Assembly: GCF_001562425.1 (NCBI RefSeq)
Contig: NZ_LOED01000012.1
Coordinates: forward strand, 1 to 64,000
Source: Fervidicola ferrireducens
GTDB taxonomy: Bacteria > Bacillota > Thermosediminibacteria > Thermosediminibacterales > Thermosediminibacteraceae
DNA: 64,000 nucleotides
Direction: 5' to 3'
Position numbers and translations under genes: made by a program. Each line of letters begins with the position of its first letter. Position 1 is the stretch's first letter. Positions 36,708-45,929 of this stretch are shown here, one piece after another. The notes beneath the pieces are model-generated. The model was not told where the DNA came from and ran no database searches. It saw only the letters and a list, made by a program, of their open reading frames with translations.

Positions 36708-37666
36708 CAGAGAGGCTGAAGGTTGATATTGCTGTTGAAGCCGATCTTTTTATTCTCGAATACCGCCTGAAGAAATTTTTGAAAAAAATTAACCTGGACA
36801 TACCCTCAACCTTGCTCGTGGCCAAAGAATTGGCCACTAATATTTTGAAATACGGCAAAAAGGGCTTCATAGAGGTAGAACTTACTGAGGATGGTCTTCG
36901 CATCGTGGCCGAAGATATAGGAAAGATTGTGGGGGATAGCAGCGAAGATAAGCTATCCGGTGGACTTGGTATAGGCCTTGAAGTGGTGAAAAAAAGCAGC
37001 AATGAACTTGAAATCGAGCGAAAACCCGGCGGAGGTACAAGAGTAAAGGCTACCTTCAAGCCTTCAAAGCAAAAGGGGAAGAATTTTATTTTGCAAGTCG
37101 GAACGGCATCAAAGCCGCATTATCTGGAGGAAGAGAGCGGAGATGTGTGCTTATGGAAGAAGATGGGCGAGAAATATATGTTATTTGTCGCGGATGTCTT
37201 GGGCCACGGCAGAAGGGCGCACGAAGTTGCGAAACTTATAGAGTTTTACGTTAAGAATTCAGCGGAGGAGAAAATAGAGAAGATATATGCGGATCTTCAG
37301 GGGCTTTTACGAGATACCCGCGGCTGTGCCGCTTTTGTTGCTCTGGTTTCTGAATCTATGATAGAATACATAAACGTGGGCAATATAAAGGCCTGGCTTG
37401 TCGATGCTTGGTCTGCTAGGAGAATAATGGGAGTAGGCGGTGTCGTCGGGAGGATGCAGGCCAGCCCGAAAATATTTAGAGAACCTGTGTCGCTGATTTA
37501 TTCCACATTGGTAGTGTGCACGGATGGAATAAAGAATCAGTTTATTCCGACGCCAGACATAGTATGGATCAGAACGCTAAGTGCCAGAGACGCCGCTTTA
37601 AAGATAGTGACGGAGTTCAGTATAAAAGAAGATGATGCTACCGCACTGGTGGCAAAGGGGGAATAG
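36704..37666 (+). CDS. HATPase - PP2C (RsbX-like) fusion phosphatase
   Basis: The protein has 320 residues with a TTG start overlapping the rsbT stop. The N-terminal domain (about 1-125) is a GHKL ATPase like RsbT/RsbW (VAKELATNILKYGKKG, GGLGIGLEVVKKSS, GGGTRVKATF). The C-terminal domain (about 130-320) is a SpoIIE/RsbX-type PP2C phosphatase, with FVADVLGHGRRAHEVA and VCTDGIKNQF as metal-binding motifs. It should remove phosphate from RsbS/RsbR and reset the stressosome, the job of RsbX. The added ATPase half is not part of classical Bacillus RsbX. Confidence 0.85.
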   Translation: MTERLKVDIAVEADLFILEYRLKKFLKKINLDIPSTLLVAKELATNILKYGKKGFIEVELTEDGLRIVAEDIGKIVGDSSEDKLSGGLGIGLEVVKKSSNELEIERKPGGGTRVKATFKPSKQKGKNFILQVGTASKPHYLEEESGDVCLWKKMGEKYMLFVADVLGHGRRAHEVAKLIEFYVKNSAEEKIEKIYADLQGLLRDTRGCAAFVALVSESMIEYINVGNIKAWLVDAWSARRIMGVGGVVGRMQASPKIFREPVSLIYSTLVVCTDGIKNQFIPTPDIVWIRTLSARDAALKIVTEFSIKEDDATALVAKGE

Positions 37667-37671
37667 GGCAA

Positions 37672-38475
37672 GTGAAAAATCTTAAGAGCTTTGTGATGGA
37701 GTACAAGAATTACCTTTCAGAATACCTTCTAAAAGGTGGGCAAGATGAGGTACTGTTTGAGGCATACCAGCGCCTTATAAAATTGCTGGACGAGTCTTCA
37801 GCCCAGGCCGCAAATATTCTGGACATTCATAATCAAGTTCTAAAAGAAGTTCTTAATATAAAGCAGGATAACGATGTGGTCCAGTGGATCTACATTGAGA
37901 GAGCTACAGAATTTTTGGCCCAGATACTCATAGCAACGGATGCCTTGCTCCTCACTCTTAAGGAGAGTGTCGAAAGAGATCCTCTGACAGGTCTTTACAA
38001 TAGGCTAGCAATTGATAGAATTCTCTCGAAACTTTGGTCGAATGCAAGTATGACAAAAACACCTCTTACAGTGGCCATGCTTGATATAGACAATTTCAAA
38101 GATATCAATGATAGATACGGCCATGTGATCGGAGACGAACTGTTGAAGGAAGTAAGTACTGTTATAAAAGCTTGCCTCAGGGACAAGGACGTGGTTATGA
38201 GGTATGGGGGCGAAGAATTCCTCATATTGCTGCCGGAAACGGAAAGTAGCGGTGCTAAAAAGCCCCTGGAAAGGGTAAGAAAACGAATAGAGGAGGGGGT
38301 TTTTACAGAAGCCAGGATTAAAATTACCGCTAGCATTGGTGCAGCGGTGTATCCGGATGACCGCCCGTTAAGTATGGAGGAGATCATAGAATTTGCAGAT
38401 GCGGCCATGTACGCGGCTAAAGCAAAAGGTAAAAACAGGCTCGTTTTCTACAGCCACCTGAACGGCAAAAATTAG
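37672..38475 (+). CDS. Diguanylate cyclase with RsbU-like N-terminal domain
   Basis: The protein has 267 residues with a GTG start 5 bases after the phosphatase gene. The N-terminal 100 residues (MEYKNYLSEYLLKGGQDE, YQRLIKLLDESS, ILDIHNQVLKEVL) resemble the RsbU N-terminal domain that binds RsbT. A complete GGDEF domain follows, with DPLTGLYNRLA, AMLDIDNFKDIND and the active site YGGEEF. No RxxD inhibitory site is obvious before the motif. The simplest reading is that released RsbT activates c-di-GMP synthesis. A stressosome coupled to a diguanylate cyclase is known from Moorella thermoacetica. Confidence 0.85.
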   Translation: MKNLKSFVMEYKNYLSEYLLKGGQDEVLFEAYQRLIKLLDESSAQAANILDIHNQVLKEVLNIKQDNDVVQWIYIERATEFLAQILIATDALLLTLKESVERDPLTGLYNRLAIDRILSKLWSNASMTKTPLTVAMLDIDNFKDINDRYGHVIGDELLKEVSTVIKACLRDKDVVMRYGGEEFLILLPETESSGAKKPLERVRKRIEEGVFTEARIKITASIGAAVYPDDRPLSMEEIIEFADAAMYAAKAKGKNRLVFYSHLNGKN

Positions 38476-38488
38476 GGAGGGGGCTTAA

Positions 38489-39835
38489 ATGGAAGATATA
38501 CTAATGGACCGATGCGATTTGCCTGTAGTTCCACCAGATGCCAGTTTAAAAGAAGTTGCGAAAGCACTGCTTGAAAGTGAAGGAGCCCTGGTAATTGTAG
38601 AGAAGGAAGAAGGTGTTTATGGATACATTGATGGCAAAACGATAATAAAATGGCTTCTCATGGGAGATGAAGGTGCAAAATTTAAAGCAAAGGACATTGC
38701 CGTTCTGATAAAAGATGAGGATAAACTGGAATCGTCCATGGACATAGAAGCCATTGTTGAGAGGATAAATAAATGCGGAAGATTGCCATTATTTACGGGT
38801 AAAGAAGGAAAAATAGCAGGAAGGCTTTCACCGGATAAGCTAATAGGCGAACTTGCAAGGTCGCACGGTGAGGAAAGAAAAAAAAGAGTAGATACAGAGC
38901 ACTTGATAGAGGCAGTGATAAACCTCCTTCCCTTTGGGATTGCGTTGGTATCGGAGGGCGGCGAGGTTGTACAGGCTAATAGACTCGCGATGGAAATAAT
39001 ATCAGAAAACTCAATAGGTACTGAAGAAATGAAGGCGATAGTTAAGAATAATCAAAGAAAGATATTCACAACAAAAACAGGAACCTACTACAGGATGTGT
39101 ACGGATATTTTACGGGAAACAAATTATTTTCTGGTTACTTTTGCCGATATAACAGCGGAGTACACCATGATGGAAAAATTGAGAAGTAGTCAAAGTGAAG
39201 TGGAAACGGCATTTTCGATAATGCTTCCGGACCAGCGCATAGAGGCACGGTTAAAATCCATAGTGGAGTATATGGATGAGTACGACGAAAGTACAGGCAT
39301 GATAAAAATAACCGGCGTGATCAAAAACGGCTGTTTCAGGCATGTCATAAACATGCTAAAGCTAATTGCAGACGCTTTTAGGCAAGGGCTGATGGAACTG
39401 CCAGGGATGGATAAGAATGCACTTGTGCAGGCCACCGTTCTGCATGATATCGGAAAGGTGCAGCCGGATTTAAAAATAGGGGATATAGTAAATCCGAAGG
39501 AAGTATTTGAAAAGGGTCACCATCATGCATTTCGGGGAGCTGATTTGAGCAGGGCGTTATATAACATAGACGATAAAGTGTATTATTTGATAAAGTATCA
39601 CCATCATGTGGAGAACGAGCTGCCGTCCGACTTTCCGCAGTATCTTTTGCCAATGTACAGGTTTTTCAGATTGATCGATGGCCTTTCAGCTGGAATTACT
39701 CGCAGGGGCTCCAAAGTTGCGATGAAGGTGAAGGGGACAAGAATTCACGTGAAAGAAGAAAGTAGTTTTCCCACTTACAATCAGGAAATTGAGATGGATA
39801 TTTACACAGGATTTTTTGCTAGCAGGAAGCTGTGA
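38489..39835 (+). CDS. CBS-like / PAS-like / HD-domain signalling protein
   Basis: The protein has 448 residues. Residues 1-130 look like a CBS pair (LPVVPPDASLKEVAKALLESEGALVIV, GRLPLFTGKEGKIAGRLS). Residues about 140-230 have PAS-like features (LIEAVINLLPFGIALVSEGGEVVQAN). Residues about 290-420 form an HD domain with VLHDIGKVQPD and GHHHAF, followed by IKYHHHVENEL. It may hydrolyse a cyclic nucleotide or phosphate ester; the GYP part of HD-GYP is absent. It follows the cyclase by 13 bases, so synthesis and turnover may be co-regulated. Confidence 0.7.
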   Translation: MEDILMDRCDLPVVPPDASLKEVAKALLESEGALVIVEKEEGVYGYIDGKTIIKWLLMGDEGAKFKAKDIAVLIKDEDKLESSMDIEAIVERINKCGRLPLFTGKEGKIAGRLSPDKLIGELARSHGEERKKRVDTEHLIEAVINLLPFGIALVSEGGEVVQANRLAMEIISENSIGTEEMKAIVKNNQRKIFTTKTGTYYRMCTDILRETNYFLVTFADITAEYTMMEKLRSSQSEVETAFSIMLPDQRIEARLKSIVEYMDEYDESTGMIKITGVIKNGCFRHVINMLKLIADAFRQGLMELPGMDKNALVQATVLHDIGKVQPDLKIGDIVNPKEVFEKGHHHAFRGADLSRALYNIDDKVYYLIKYHHHVENELPSDFPQYLLPMYRFFRLIDGLSAGITRRGSKVAMKVKGTRIHVKEESSFPTYNQEIEMDIYTGFFASRKL

Positions 39836-40097
39836 GGTGCTGAGGGATTTTGATGATGAGGGGAATACACCCTCTATTTTTTTGCTTTATTAAAAAATAT
39901 ATTTTTGAAAAATAAAAAATAATTTAAAAAAAATAAAAAAAAAAAAAAAAAAAAAAAAAAATGAAGGATTCTGACAATTTATGTCGAAATATCAAAACAT
40001 AAAAGAAGAGATCAGTTAGGAGAGGTGATGTTAAGTAAGTGACACGTACAATTTACAAAAATCAAAGAAAACGAACATCACAGGGGAAAGATGAAGT
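39836..40097. other. AT-rich intergenic gap with a long A tract
   Basis: This 262-base gap breaks the otherwise tight signalling region. It contains strings of A and T with an uninterrupted A27 run, then AGGAGAGGTGATG (40019-40031), which looks like a ribosome site leading only into a 4-codon frame. I see no complete gene or clear promoter in it. Confidence 0.5.
39935..39961 (+). repeat. A27 homopolymer
   Basis: Twenty-seven consecutive A follow a wider A/T-rich tract (39885-39934). Such a long run is exceptional in this window and could vary in length by slipped replication or mark an assembly weak point. Confidence 0.9.
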
Positions 40098-40664
40098 GTG
40101 CTATGGAATCTCACTCTTGCTTTGTTTTACGTGTTATTAGCAAGGGATCGGGTAACGGCAATTCATTGCAAAAATGTGGCAAAATACGCAGCAGCGATAG
40201 GTAATGTGTTGGGCTTAAGTCCTGAAGAAATTAAGGAAGTTTATATAGCATCCTTACTTCATGACGTCGGCAAAATTGGACTTCCGGATAGACTTTTAAA
40301 AACGACGAGAAAATACACCCGCTGGGAAAAGCAGATGGTGCAGCAGCACGTAGTTATAGGCAGGAATTTGCTGGCAAGCCTCGGCTTTTCAAAGGCCATA
40401 GTTGATGGAGTCTACTATCATCATGAAAGATACGATGGTATGGGTTACATAAAAGGATTAATAGGTGATCAGATACCGCTCTTCGGGAGGATCATAGCTA
40501 TAGCTGATACGTTTGATGCGCTTACAAGCAAAAGGCCTTACCGCGACCCGCTGCCGGTACACCAGGCCATCGGTATATTAAAAGATTCTAATGGCCAATT
40601 TGATCCGGAGTTACTGAAATGCTTCTTACAGAGTGTCGAACTACTGCGTATCGACGTTAGATGA
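40098..40664 (+). CDS. HD-GYP-type phosphodiesterase, short form
   Basis: The protein has 188 residues. After a short hydrophobic start (LTLALFYVLLARD) it is all HD-GYP: HCKNVAKYAAAIG, LLHDVGKIGLPDRLL, HHERYDGMGY and ADTFDALTSKRPYR. The metal ligands are present, but the signature reads GYI rather than GYP. It should degrade c-di-GMP, opposing the cyclase at 37672. The GTG start is uncertain: the frame begins abruptly near the A27 gap, and an N-terminal sensor part may have been lost or frameshifted. Confidence 0.75.
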   Translation: MLWNLTLALFYVLLARDRVTAIHCKNVAKYAAAIGNVLGLSPEEIKEVYIASLLHDVGKIGLPDRLLKTTRKYTRWEKQMVQQHVVIGRNLLASLGFSKAIVDGVYYHHERYDGMGYIKGLIGDQIPLFGRIIAIADTFDALTSKRPYRDPLPVHQAIGILKDSNGQFDPELLKCFLQSVELLRIDVR

Positions 40665-40721
40665 TTTTACAAACGAAATACAATTCTAAATAAACAATAA
40701 TAACCGGAGGTAGATGGAAAT

Positions 40722-42680
40722 ATGCCAGAGAAAAATTTTAAAACACTTGCCCCGTTAGGTGGAGAGCCTGCAGATACAGCAAAGAGCGATAAACCCGGTT
40801 CAAACCAAATGGAATCAGGCGGGTACAACGTAGATAAAAAACAGCTTGAAATGCAAAGAAAAAAGGCGCGCACCTTTGCAAAGAGGCAGCAGGCAGCGGA
40901 AAGGATTGCAGCTGCTACCGAAGAGCTGTCATCAGGAGTAGAGGAGGCTACAGGAGCAATCGAAGAGCTGAGGGCCTCCATGGAACAGATTGCCAGCGGA
41001 GCGGAAGAAGCGAGCAAAGCGACCCAGGAGTCACTGGCGGCAATTGAGCAGATAACAAAAGGAGCAGAGAAGGCTGCGGAAAATGCCCGGCTGGCGCTGG
41101 AACGGGGGAAGGCCATTCAGGCGCTTGTTGAAAAAACGGCTGAAGACATAGAAAAGCTTGTAGAAGGTGTTAACAAGGCATCCTCTAAAAATGAGGAATC
41201 AGCAAGGCTTGTAGCCCAGTTAGAAAAGCAGGCAGAAAGCATAGGCAATATCATTAAAACGGTTGTCAGGATAGCCGATCAGACTAATTTGCTGGCTTTA
41301 AATGCGGCAATCGAAGCAGCGCGGGCTGGAGAGCACGGCAAGGGATTCGCTGTGGTGGCCGATGAAGTACGGGTACTGGCAGAAACTTCTGAAAAGGCAG
41401 CTAATGACATAAGAGAGGTCGTAAATAACATTCAGCAAGAAGTAAAGGTTGTTGTAGATGCCATTAATGATTCAGCAGCCAAAGCGCGCTCTCAGGTGGA
41501 AAGAGGGAAATTGATAAGTGAAGATCTGATTTCTGTTATCAGGGCAATGGAAGAAGTCGTAAAAGCTGCAGCCAAAATAAATGATCTAAGCCGCGAGTCT
41601 TTGCAGGCTGTGCAGGAATTCCAAAAGGGAGCTGAAATAGTCGCAAGCGGAGCTGAGGAGCAGGCCAAAGCAACGCAGGAAGCCCTTCAGGCGATAGACC
41701 AGCAAACAAAAGCCCTTTCTGACATAAGCCAGGCTGCTGCAGAACTTGCTGAAATGGCAGAGGAGTTGAGATCTTCTACCGATACTCAAAAATCAGCCGA
41801 GAGCCTTGCAGCTGCGGCAGAAGAACTTTCTGCTGCTATTGAAGAAGCAAGCAAATCGGCGGACCAGATCATGGTGGCGCTTTCTCAGATAGCCAGGGGT
41901 AGTGAACAGCAGGCAGCGGCGGCCGAAGAATCTTCCGGAGCTGCGGCACAGATAGAGAAAGGGATGAAGACGATCAGCGAAGAGGCGCAGTCTTCGTTAA
42001 ACAAGGTTAAAGAACTTGCTGAATTATTGGAGCGCAACAAAGCGAATGTAGACCAATTGATTTCCGGAGTTTTAGAAGCCATGAATACAAACAGACAAAA
42101 TATTGAAAAAATAAAGACATTAGAATCCAGGGCCAGGGAAATCGATAAGATTGTGGACACTATCGTTACGGTTGGTATTCAGACAAATATGCTTGCTGTA
42201 AGTGGAGCTATAGAGGCAGCAAGAGCAGGGGAATATGGTAAAGGTTTTGCGGTTGTCGCATCGGACATCAGGAATTTGGCCCAGGACAGTGCAAGCAATG
42301 CGGAGCAGATAAAAGAGCTTGTAAGGTCTATACAGGAACAGATAAAGATTGTGCTCATGGACGCTGAAGCAATAGGCGAGTCCACAATTCAAGAAGTAGA
42401 AAAAGCAAAAAAGACTTCAAAGGATCTAGAACAGATAGATAAAGACATGAAGACCATAGTAAAAGGGACGGAAGAAATTGCTGAAGAAGCCAGGCAAAGT
42501 GTGCACGCTATTGAGGAGGCAAGAAAAGGTGTTGATCAGATCGCATCTGCTGCGGAGGAGGCGTCCAGAGCCGCCCAGGAAGCGGCTACAGCAGGCAAGC
42601 AGCAGGCAGAAGGTGTGAGAGAACTTTCAAGAGCCATTGAAGAGATTGCAGCGCTGGCCGATGAACTGCAGCAGTTTTAA
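40722..42680 (+). CDS. Soluble methyl-accepting protein with two signalling hairpins
   Basis: The protein has 652 residues without a membrane segment or recognised ligand domain. Two receptor signalling regions occur in tandem. The first has its tip near residues 190-220 ([28 protein letters not shown]). The second has its tip near 490-520 ([28 protein letters not shown]). Both are flanked by long Ala/Glu-rich coiled coils with Glu/Gln pairs suitable for methylation. It should sit in the cytosol and organise CheW and CheA. The input is probably a partner protein; the neighbouring stressosome and c-di-GMP enzymes are candidates. It precedes the CheW gene by 18 bases. Confidence 0.85.
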   Translation: MPEKNFKTLAPLGGEPADTAKSDKPGSNQMESGGYNVDKKQLEMQRKKARTFAKRQQAAERIAAATEELSSGVEEATGAIEELRASMEQIASGAEEASKATQESLAAIEQITKGAEKAAENARLALERGKAIQALVEKTAEDIEKLVEGVNKASSKNEESARLVAQLEKQAESIGNIIKTVVRIADQTNLLALNAAIEAARAGEHGKGFAVVADEVRVLAETSEKAANDIREVVNNIQQEVKVVVDAINDSAAKARSQVERGKLISEDLISVIRAMEEVVKAAAKINDLSRESLQAVQEFQKGAEIVASGAEEQAKATQEALQAIDQQTKALSDISQAAAELAEMAEELRSSTDTQKSAESLAAAAEELSAAIEEASKSADQIMVALSQIARGSEQQAAAAEESSGAAAQIEKGMKTISEEAQSSLNKVKELAELLERNKANVDQLISGVLEAMNTNRQNIEKIKTLESRAREIDKIVDTIVTVGIQTNMLAVSGAIEAARAGEYGKGFAVVASDIRNLAQDSASNAEQIKELVRSIQEQIKIVLMDAEAIGESTIQEVEKAKKTSKDLEQIDKDMKTIVKGTEEIAEEARQSVHAIEEARKGVDQIASAAEEASRAAQEAATAGKQQAEGVRELSRAIEEIAALADELQQF

Positions 42681-42698
42681 GGACAGGGTGATGGTTTC

Positions 42699-44234
42699 AT
42701 GGAGCCGGTAACCACAATCGAAAGGTCGATTGAAAACAGCAATCAGTACATTACCTTCTATCTGGGCGATGAAATGTACGGAGTGGCAATAAAGTATTTG
42801 CAGGAGATAATAAGGGTCCCGGAGGTTGTGAAGGTCCCGCGTGTCCCTCAATATATTCGGGGCCTTGCCAACCTGCGGGGAACCATCCTGACAATTGTAG
42901 ATTGCAGGCTGCGCCTGGGGCTTGCGAAAGCGGAAGATACAGAGGCAAGCCGGGTGATTGTGCTGACAGCAGATGATAAAAGACTCGGGTACGTGGTAGA
43001 CCGGGTTGCTGGGGTAATATCTATTCGAAGGGATGAGGTAGAAGAAATATCTGGGGAAGAAACTGCTGTGGACTTTTTGGAAGGTGTGGCGAGAATCGAA
43101 GATGGCGAGAAATTGGTTATGCTGTTGGATGCTAGGCGGCTCATTAAATCATGGGATGGAGAAGCCAGCCAAAAGCTGGTAAATACAATTAATCATACCA
43201 GAATTAACGAAGATAATAAGAAAAGTATGGATACAACCAGTGAAGAACAGTTGCAGCTCATCAGCTTCAAGATAGGCAACGAGGAATATGGAATAGAGGT
43301 GGCGAATGTCCAGGAGATAGTCCGTGTCTCCGAAGAAATCAACGAAGTTCCCAATACACCCCCTTACATTCTTGGAATTATTTCACTACGCAATAGGATA
43401 TTGCCTATCGTAAGCATGAGGCGGTTATTCCACATGGAGGAATGCGCTTTTGACGAGAGGTCAAGGATAATAGTAACTCATGTAAAAGAAGAAGACTGCT
43501 CTTATACAGTAGGATTTAGAGTCGATGTGGTTTCAGAAGTGCTGCGTATTGCCAGAACCTCGATTGACCCTGTACCACCGCTTTTAAAAGGAAAAGGTAT
43601 TGAGGAGATAAGCGGAATATGCAAGCTTGATGGCGGCAGGCGCCTGGTTTATGTGCTTGACCCCAAAAAGATGTTTTCCCACGGGTTAAAAGAAAGCGCT
43701 GATATATTACGGTCTCGCGGGGATAATGGTGAAATGGAAGTTATTGATGAAAAGGATGAAGAGGAACAAATTGTGAGTTTCGTCGTGGATGGCATGGAGT
43801 GCGCATTCTCGATAGAAGATGTGAGGGAAATAATAAGGCTAACGGATATACTAGCTGTTCCAAAGGCTCCTGATTTTGTAGAGGGCGTCATAAATTTGCG
43901 TGGTATAATTGTGCCCGTAATTGATCTTAGGAAAAAGTTCGGATTAAAGAAAGTAGAGCGGGATGAGCATAACAGAATAGTGATCGTCGAAATTTCCGGA
44001 AGGCGCACCGGCCTCATTGTGGATTCTGTTAAAGAAGTTCTAAAGGTAAAGCGATCCAAGATAGAAAGCACGCCTGAAATTCTGGTTGAAGAGATCGAAC
44101 AGAGGTTCATCAGGGGAATAGCAAAATTTGATGGAGCAAACAGAATGATTATTCTGCTTTCTGCGGAGGAGGTCCTGTCGGGGAAGGAAAAGAAAGAGCT
44201 CATGGAAATTGACAAAATAGAACAAGGGGAATGA
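42699..44234 (+). CDS. Triple CheW-domain coupling protein
   Basis: The protein has 511 residues with three CheW domains in series. The first is at about 20-155 (YITFYLGDEMYGVAIKYLQE, GLANLRGTILTIVD), the second at about 185-335 (LISFKIGNEEYGIEVANVQE, GIISLRNRILPIVS) and the third at about 360-505 (IVSFVVDGMECAFSIEDVRE, GVINLRGIIVPVIDL). No receiver domain is present, so it is not CheV. It would bridge receptors and CheA. Three domains in one chain could let it make linear or ring contacts with the two hairpins of the preceding receptor. Confidence 0.88.
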   Translation: MEPVTTIERSIENSNQYITFYLGDEMYGVAIKYLQEIIRVPEVVKVPRVPQYIRGLANLRGTILTIVDCRLRLGLAKAEDTEASRVIVLTADDKRLGYVVDRVAGVISIRRDEVEEISGEETAVDFLEGVARIEDGEKLVMLLDARRLIKSWDGEASQKLVNTINHTRINEDNKKSMDTTSEEQLQLISFKIGNEEYGIEVANVQEIVRVSEEINEVPNTPPYILGIISLRNRILPIVSMRRLFHMEECAFDERSRIIVTHVKEEDCSYTVGFRVDVVSEVLRIARTSIDPVPPLLKGKGIEEISGICKLDGGRRLVYVLDPKKMFSHGLKESADILRSRGDNGEMEVIDEKDEEEQIVSFVVDGMECAFSIEDVREIIRLTDILAVPKAPDFVEGVINLRGIIVPVIDLRKKFGLKKVERDEHNRIVIVEISGRRTGLIVDSVKEVLKVKRSKIESTPEILVEEIEQRFIRGIAKFDGANRMIILLSAEEVLSGKEKKELMEIDKIEQGE

Positions 44235-44243
44235 TTGAGAACC

Positions 44244-45350
44244 ATGCGTGAAAAGATTCGCGTGCTTGTGGCGGATGATTCCGCCTTCATGCGCAGGTGC
44301 CTCTGTGACATACTTGAAAGCGATGGCGATATAGAAGTAATCGATACAGCTAGGGATGGTCAAGAAGCTGTTGAAAAGGTCCTGAAGCATCGACCTGATG
44401 TCGTAACTTTGGACATCAATATGCCCCGTATGGATGGGCTCACCGCATTGCAGTATATCATGGCCCTTTCTCCTTGCCCTGTTATAATCATCTCTTCTCT
44501 CACTACCGAGGGGGCCATGACTACATTCGAAGCTTTGGAATTGGGTGCCTTCGACTTCGTCGCGAAGCCGGGAGGGACGGTTTCCCTTGGCATAAAAGAA
44601 ATAGGAAGGGAAATCGTGGAAAAGGTAAAAGCTGCCTTTTTGTCAGCTAGAAAGCCAAAAAGCGGGAGGTTGTTGAGAGAAAAAACCTTAGAGAGTAGAA
44701 AGAGCGGGCCATCGGGGAGGGGAAAAGACATATCAGCGCCGAAAAATGTGGGAGAAATAATTGTAGTAATTGGGGTTTCCACCGGTGGCCCCAAAACGTT
44801 GATGGAAATTCTGCCGCGACTGCCCGATGGGTTTCCAGCTGTCGTCTTGGTAGTGCAGCACATGCCACCGGGCTTTACCGAATCTTTTGCCAAGCGACTT
44901 GATCAATGCTGCAGTTTGCCCGTGCGGGAGGCGGTGGATGGCGCAAAATTAGAACGCGGGACGATTACGGTGGCTAAGGGTGGTTGGCACCTGCTGGTAA
45001 AAAGGGATAAAAGTTCAGGCTTAATGGCGAGCCTTTCACAGGAGCCTGAAGATGCCCTTTACAAGCCTTCGGTAAACGTCACCATGAGGTCCGTAATCGA
45101 GAGCGTTGAGGGCAAAAATATAATAGGTGTGCTTCTCACGGGCATGGGGGACGATGGAGCGGATATGATGGTGGAGATAAAAAGAAGAGGGGGATTTACG
45201 ATCGCAGAATCGGAAGAGACCTCGGTGGTCTTCGGCATGCCGAAGGCGGCAATAGAGCGAAAGGGAGCGGATATTGTAGCTCCATCTTACAAAATTGCCG
45301 ACATTATTATAAAAAGGGTGAACGAATGTGTTAGAGGTCAAGATAAGTGA
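44244..45350 (+). CDS. cheB: Chemotaxis response regulator methylesterase CheB
   Basis: The product is about 368 residues from the ATG at 44244. The N-terminal receiver has VADDSAFMRR and the phospho-acceptor Asp in TLDINMPRMDG. The methylesterase domain has GVSTGGPKTL (catalytic Ser), QHMPPGFTESFAKRL (catalytic His) and LLTGMGDDGADMM (catalytic Asp). It demethylates or deamidates receptor glutamates when phosphorylated by CheA. It opposes CheR two genes downstream and overlaps the HEAT-repeat gene. Confidence 0.93.
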   Translation: MREKIRVLVADDSAFMRRCLCDILESDGDIEVIDTARDGQEAVEKVLKHRPDVVTLDINMPRMDGLTALQYIMALSPCPVIIISSLTTEGAMTTFEALELGAFDFVAKPGGTVSLGIKEIGREIVEKVKAAFLSARKPKSGRLLREKTLESRKSGPSGRGKDISAPKNVGEIIVVIGVSTGGPKTLMEILPRLPDGFPAVVLVVQHMPPGFTESFAKRLDQCCSLPVREAVDGAKLERGTITVAKGGWHLLVKRDKSSGLMASLSQEPEDALYKPSVNVTMRSVIESVEGKNIIGVLLTGMGDDGADMMVEIKRRGGFTIAESEETSVVFGMPKAAIERKGADIVAPSYKIADIIIKRVNECVRGQDK

Positions 45351-45909
45351 ATTGGCGGAACAGATGAAAAGTGGAAAAAGCAAAAATGAACGCATACAGG
45401 CGGCGCTTGACCTTGGGAGTATCAAGGCGAAAGAAGCCGTGGATGTCCTGGTAGAGCAGCTTTTAGTGGAAGAAGATGAAGTTGTGCGGGAAGCGATAGT
45501 CACGTCGCTTATAAAGATAGGGGATGAATATGTGGCAAATCGTGCTGCAGGGCTTCTAGAAAGCGAAGATGCTTACGTTAGAAATGCGGGAGTAGAAATA
45601 CTCTCGATAATAGGCGAACCTGCCATCGAAATACTGCAAAAGATGATAAACCATCCCGACAGGGATGTGAGGATTCTGGCAGTAAATGCGCTAGGGGAAA
45701 GCCATATAAGAGAAACAATTAGGTATTTGCGCCGCGTGATAATGGAAGATGATGACGAAAATGTGGTGGCATCGGCGATAGAATACCTGAGTGAGTTGGG
45801 GTTTGAAAAGGAAGATAAAGAAGTTGTAATGAAGGCTGCAAAAAGATTTTCAAGTCCCTTTTTCCAATATACAGTAAAATCCGCAATTGAAAAAATGGCG
45901 GATTTATAA
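45328..45909 (+). CDS. HEAT-repeat protein in the chemosensory cluster
   Basis: The protein has 193 residues with a GTG start inside cheB. It is made of about five HEAT/PBS-type helical repeats (IQAALDLGSIKAKEAVDVL, VREAIVTSLIKIGDE, VRNAGVEILSIIGEPA, VRILAVNALGESHI). Such solenoids bind other proteins and have no enzymatic motif. Placement between CheB and CheR suggests a scaffold or adaptor for this pathway; the partner cannot be inferred. Confidence 0.8.
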   Translation: MLEVKISELAEQMKSGKSKNERIQAALDLGSIKAKEAVDVLVEQLLVEEDEVVREAIVTSLIKIGDEYVANRAAGLLESEDAYVRNAGVEILSIIGEPAIEILQKMINHPDRDVRILAVNALGESHIRETIRYLRRVIMEDDDENVVASAIEYLSELGFEKEDKEVVMKAAKRFSSPFFQYTVKSAIEKMADL

Positions 45910-45929
45910 GGTTGAAATGAGGTGCAAAA

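Noticed and set aside
35146-38475. A sigma-B type output (rsbV, rsbW, sigB) for the stressosome
   Set aside because: None of these genes is present; the protein with an RsbU-like N-terminal domain is the diguanylate cyclase.
39985-40097. Small gene behind AGGAGAGGTGATG in the AT-rich gap
   Set aside because: The ATG opens only four codons, and the following GTG frame (40039) encodes a non-conserved peptide that runs out of frame into the HD-GYP gene.
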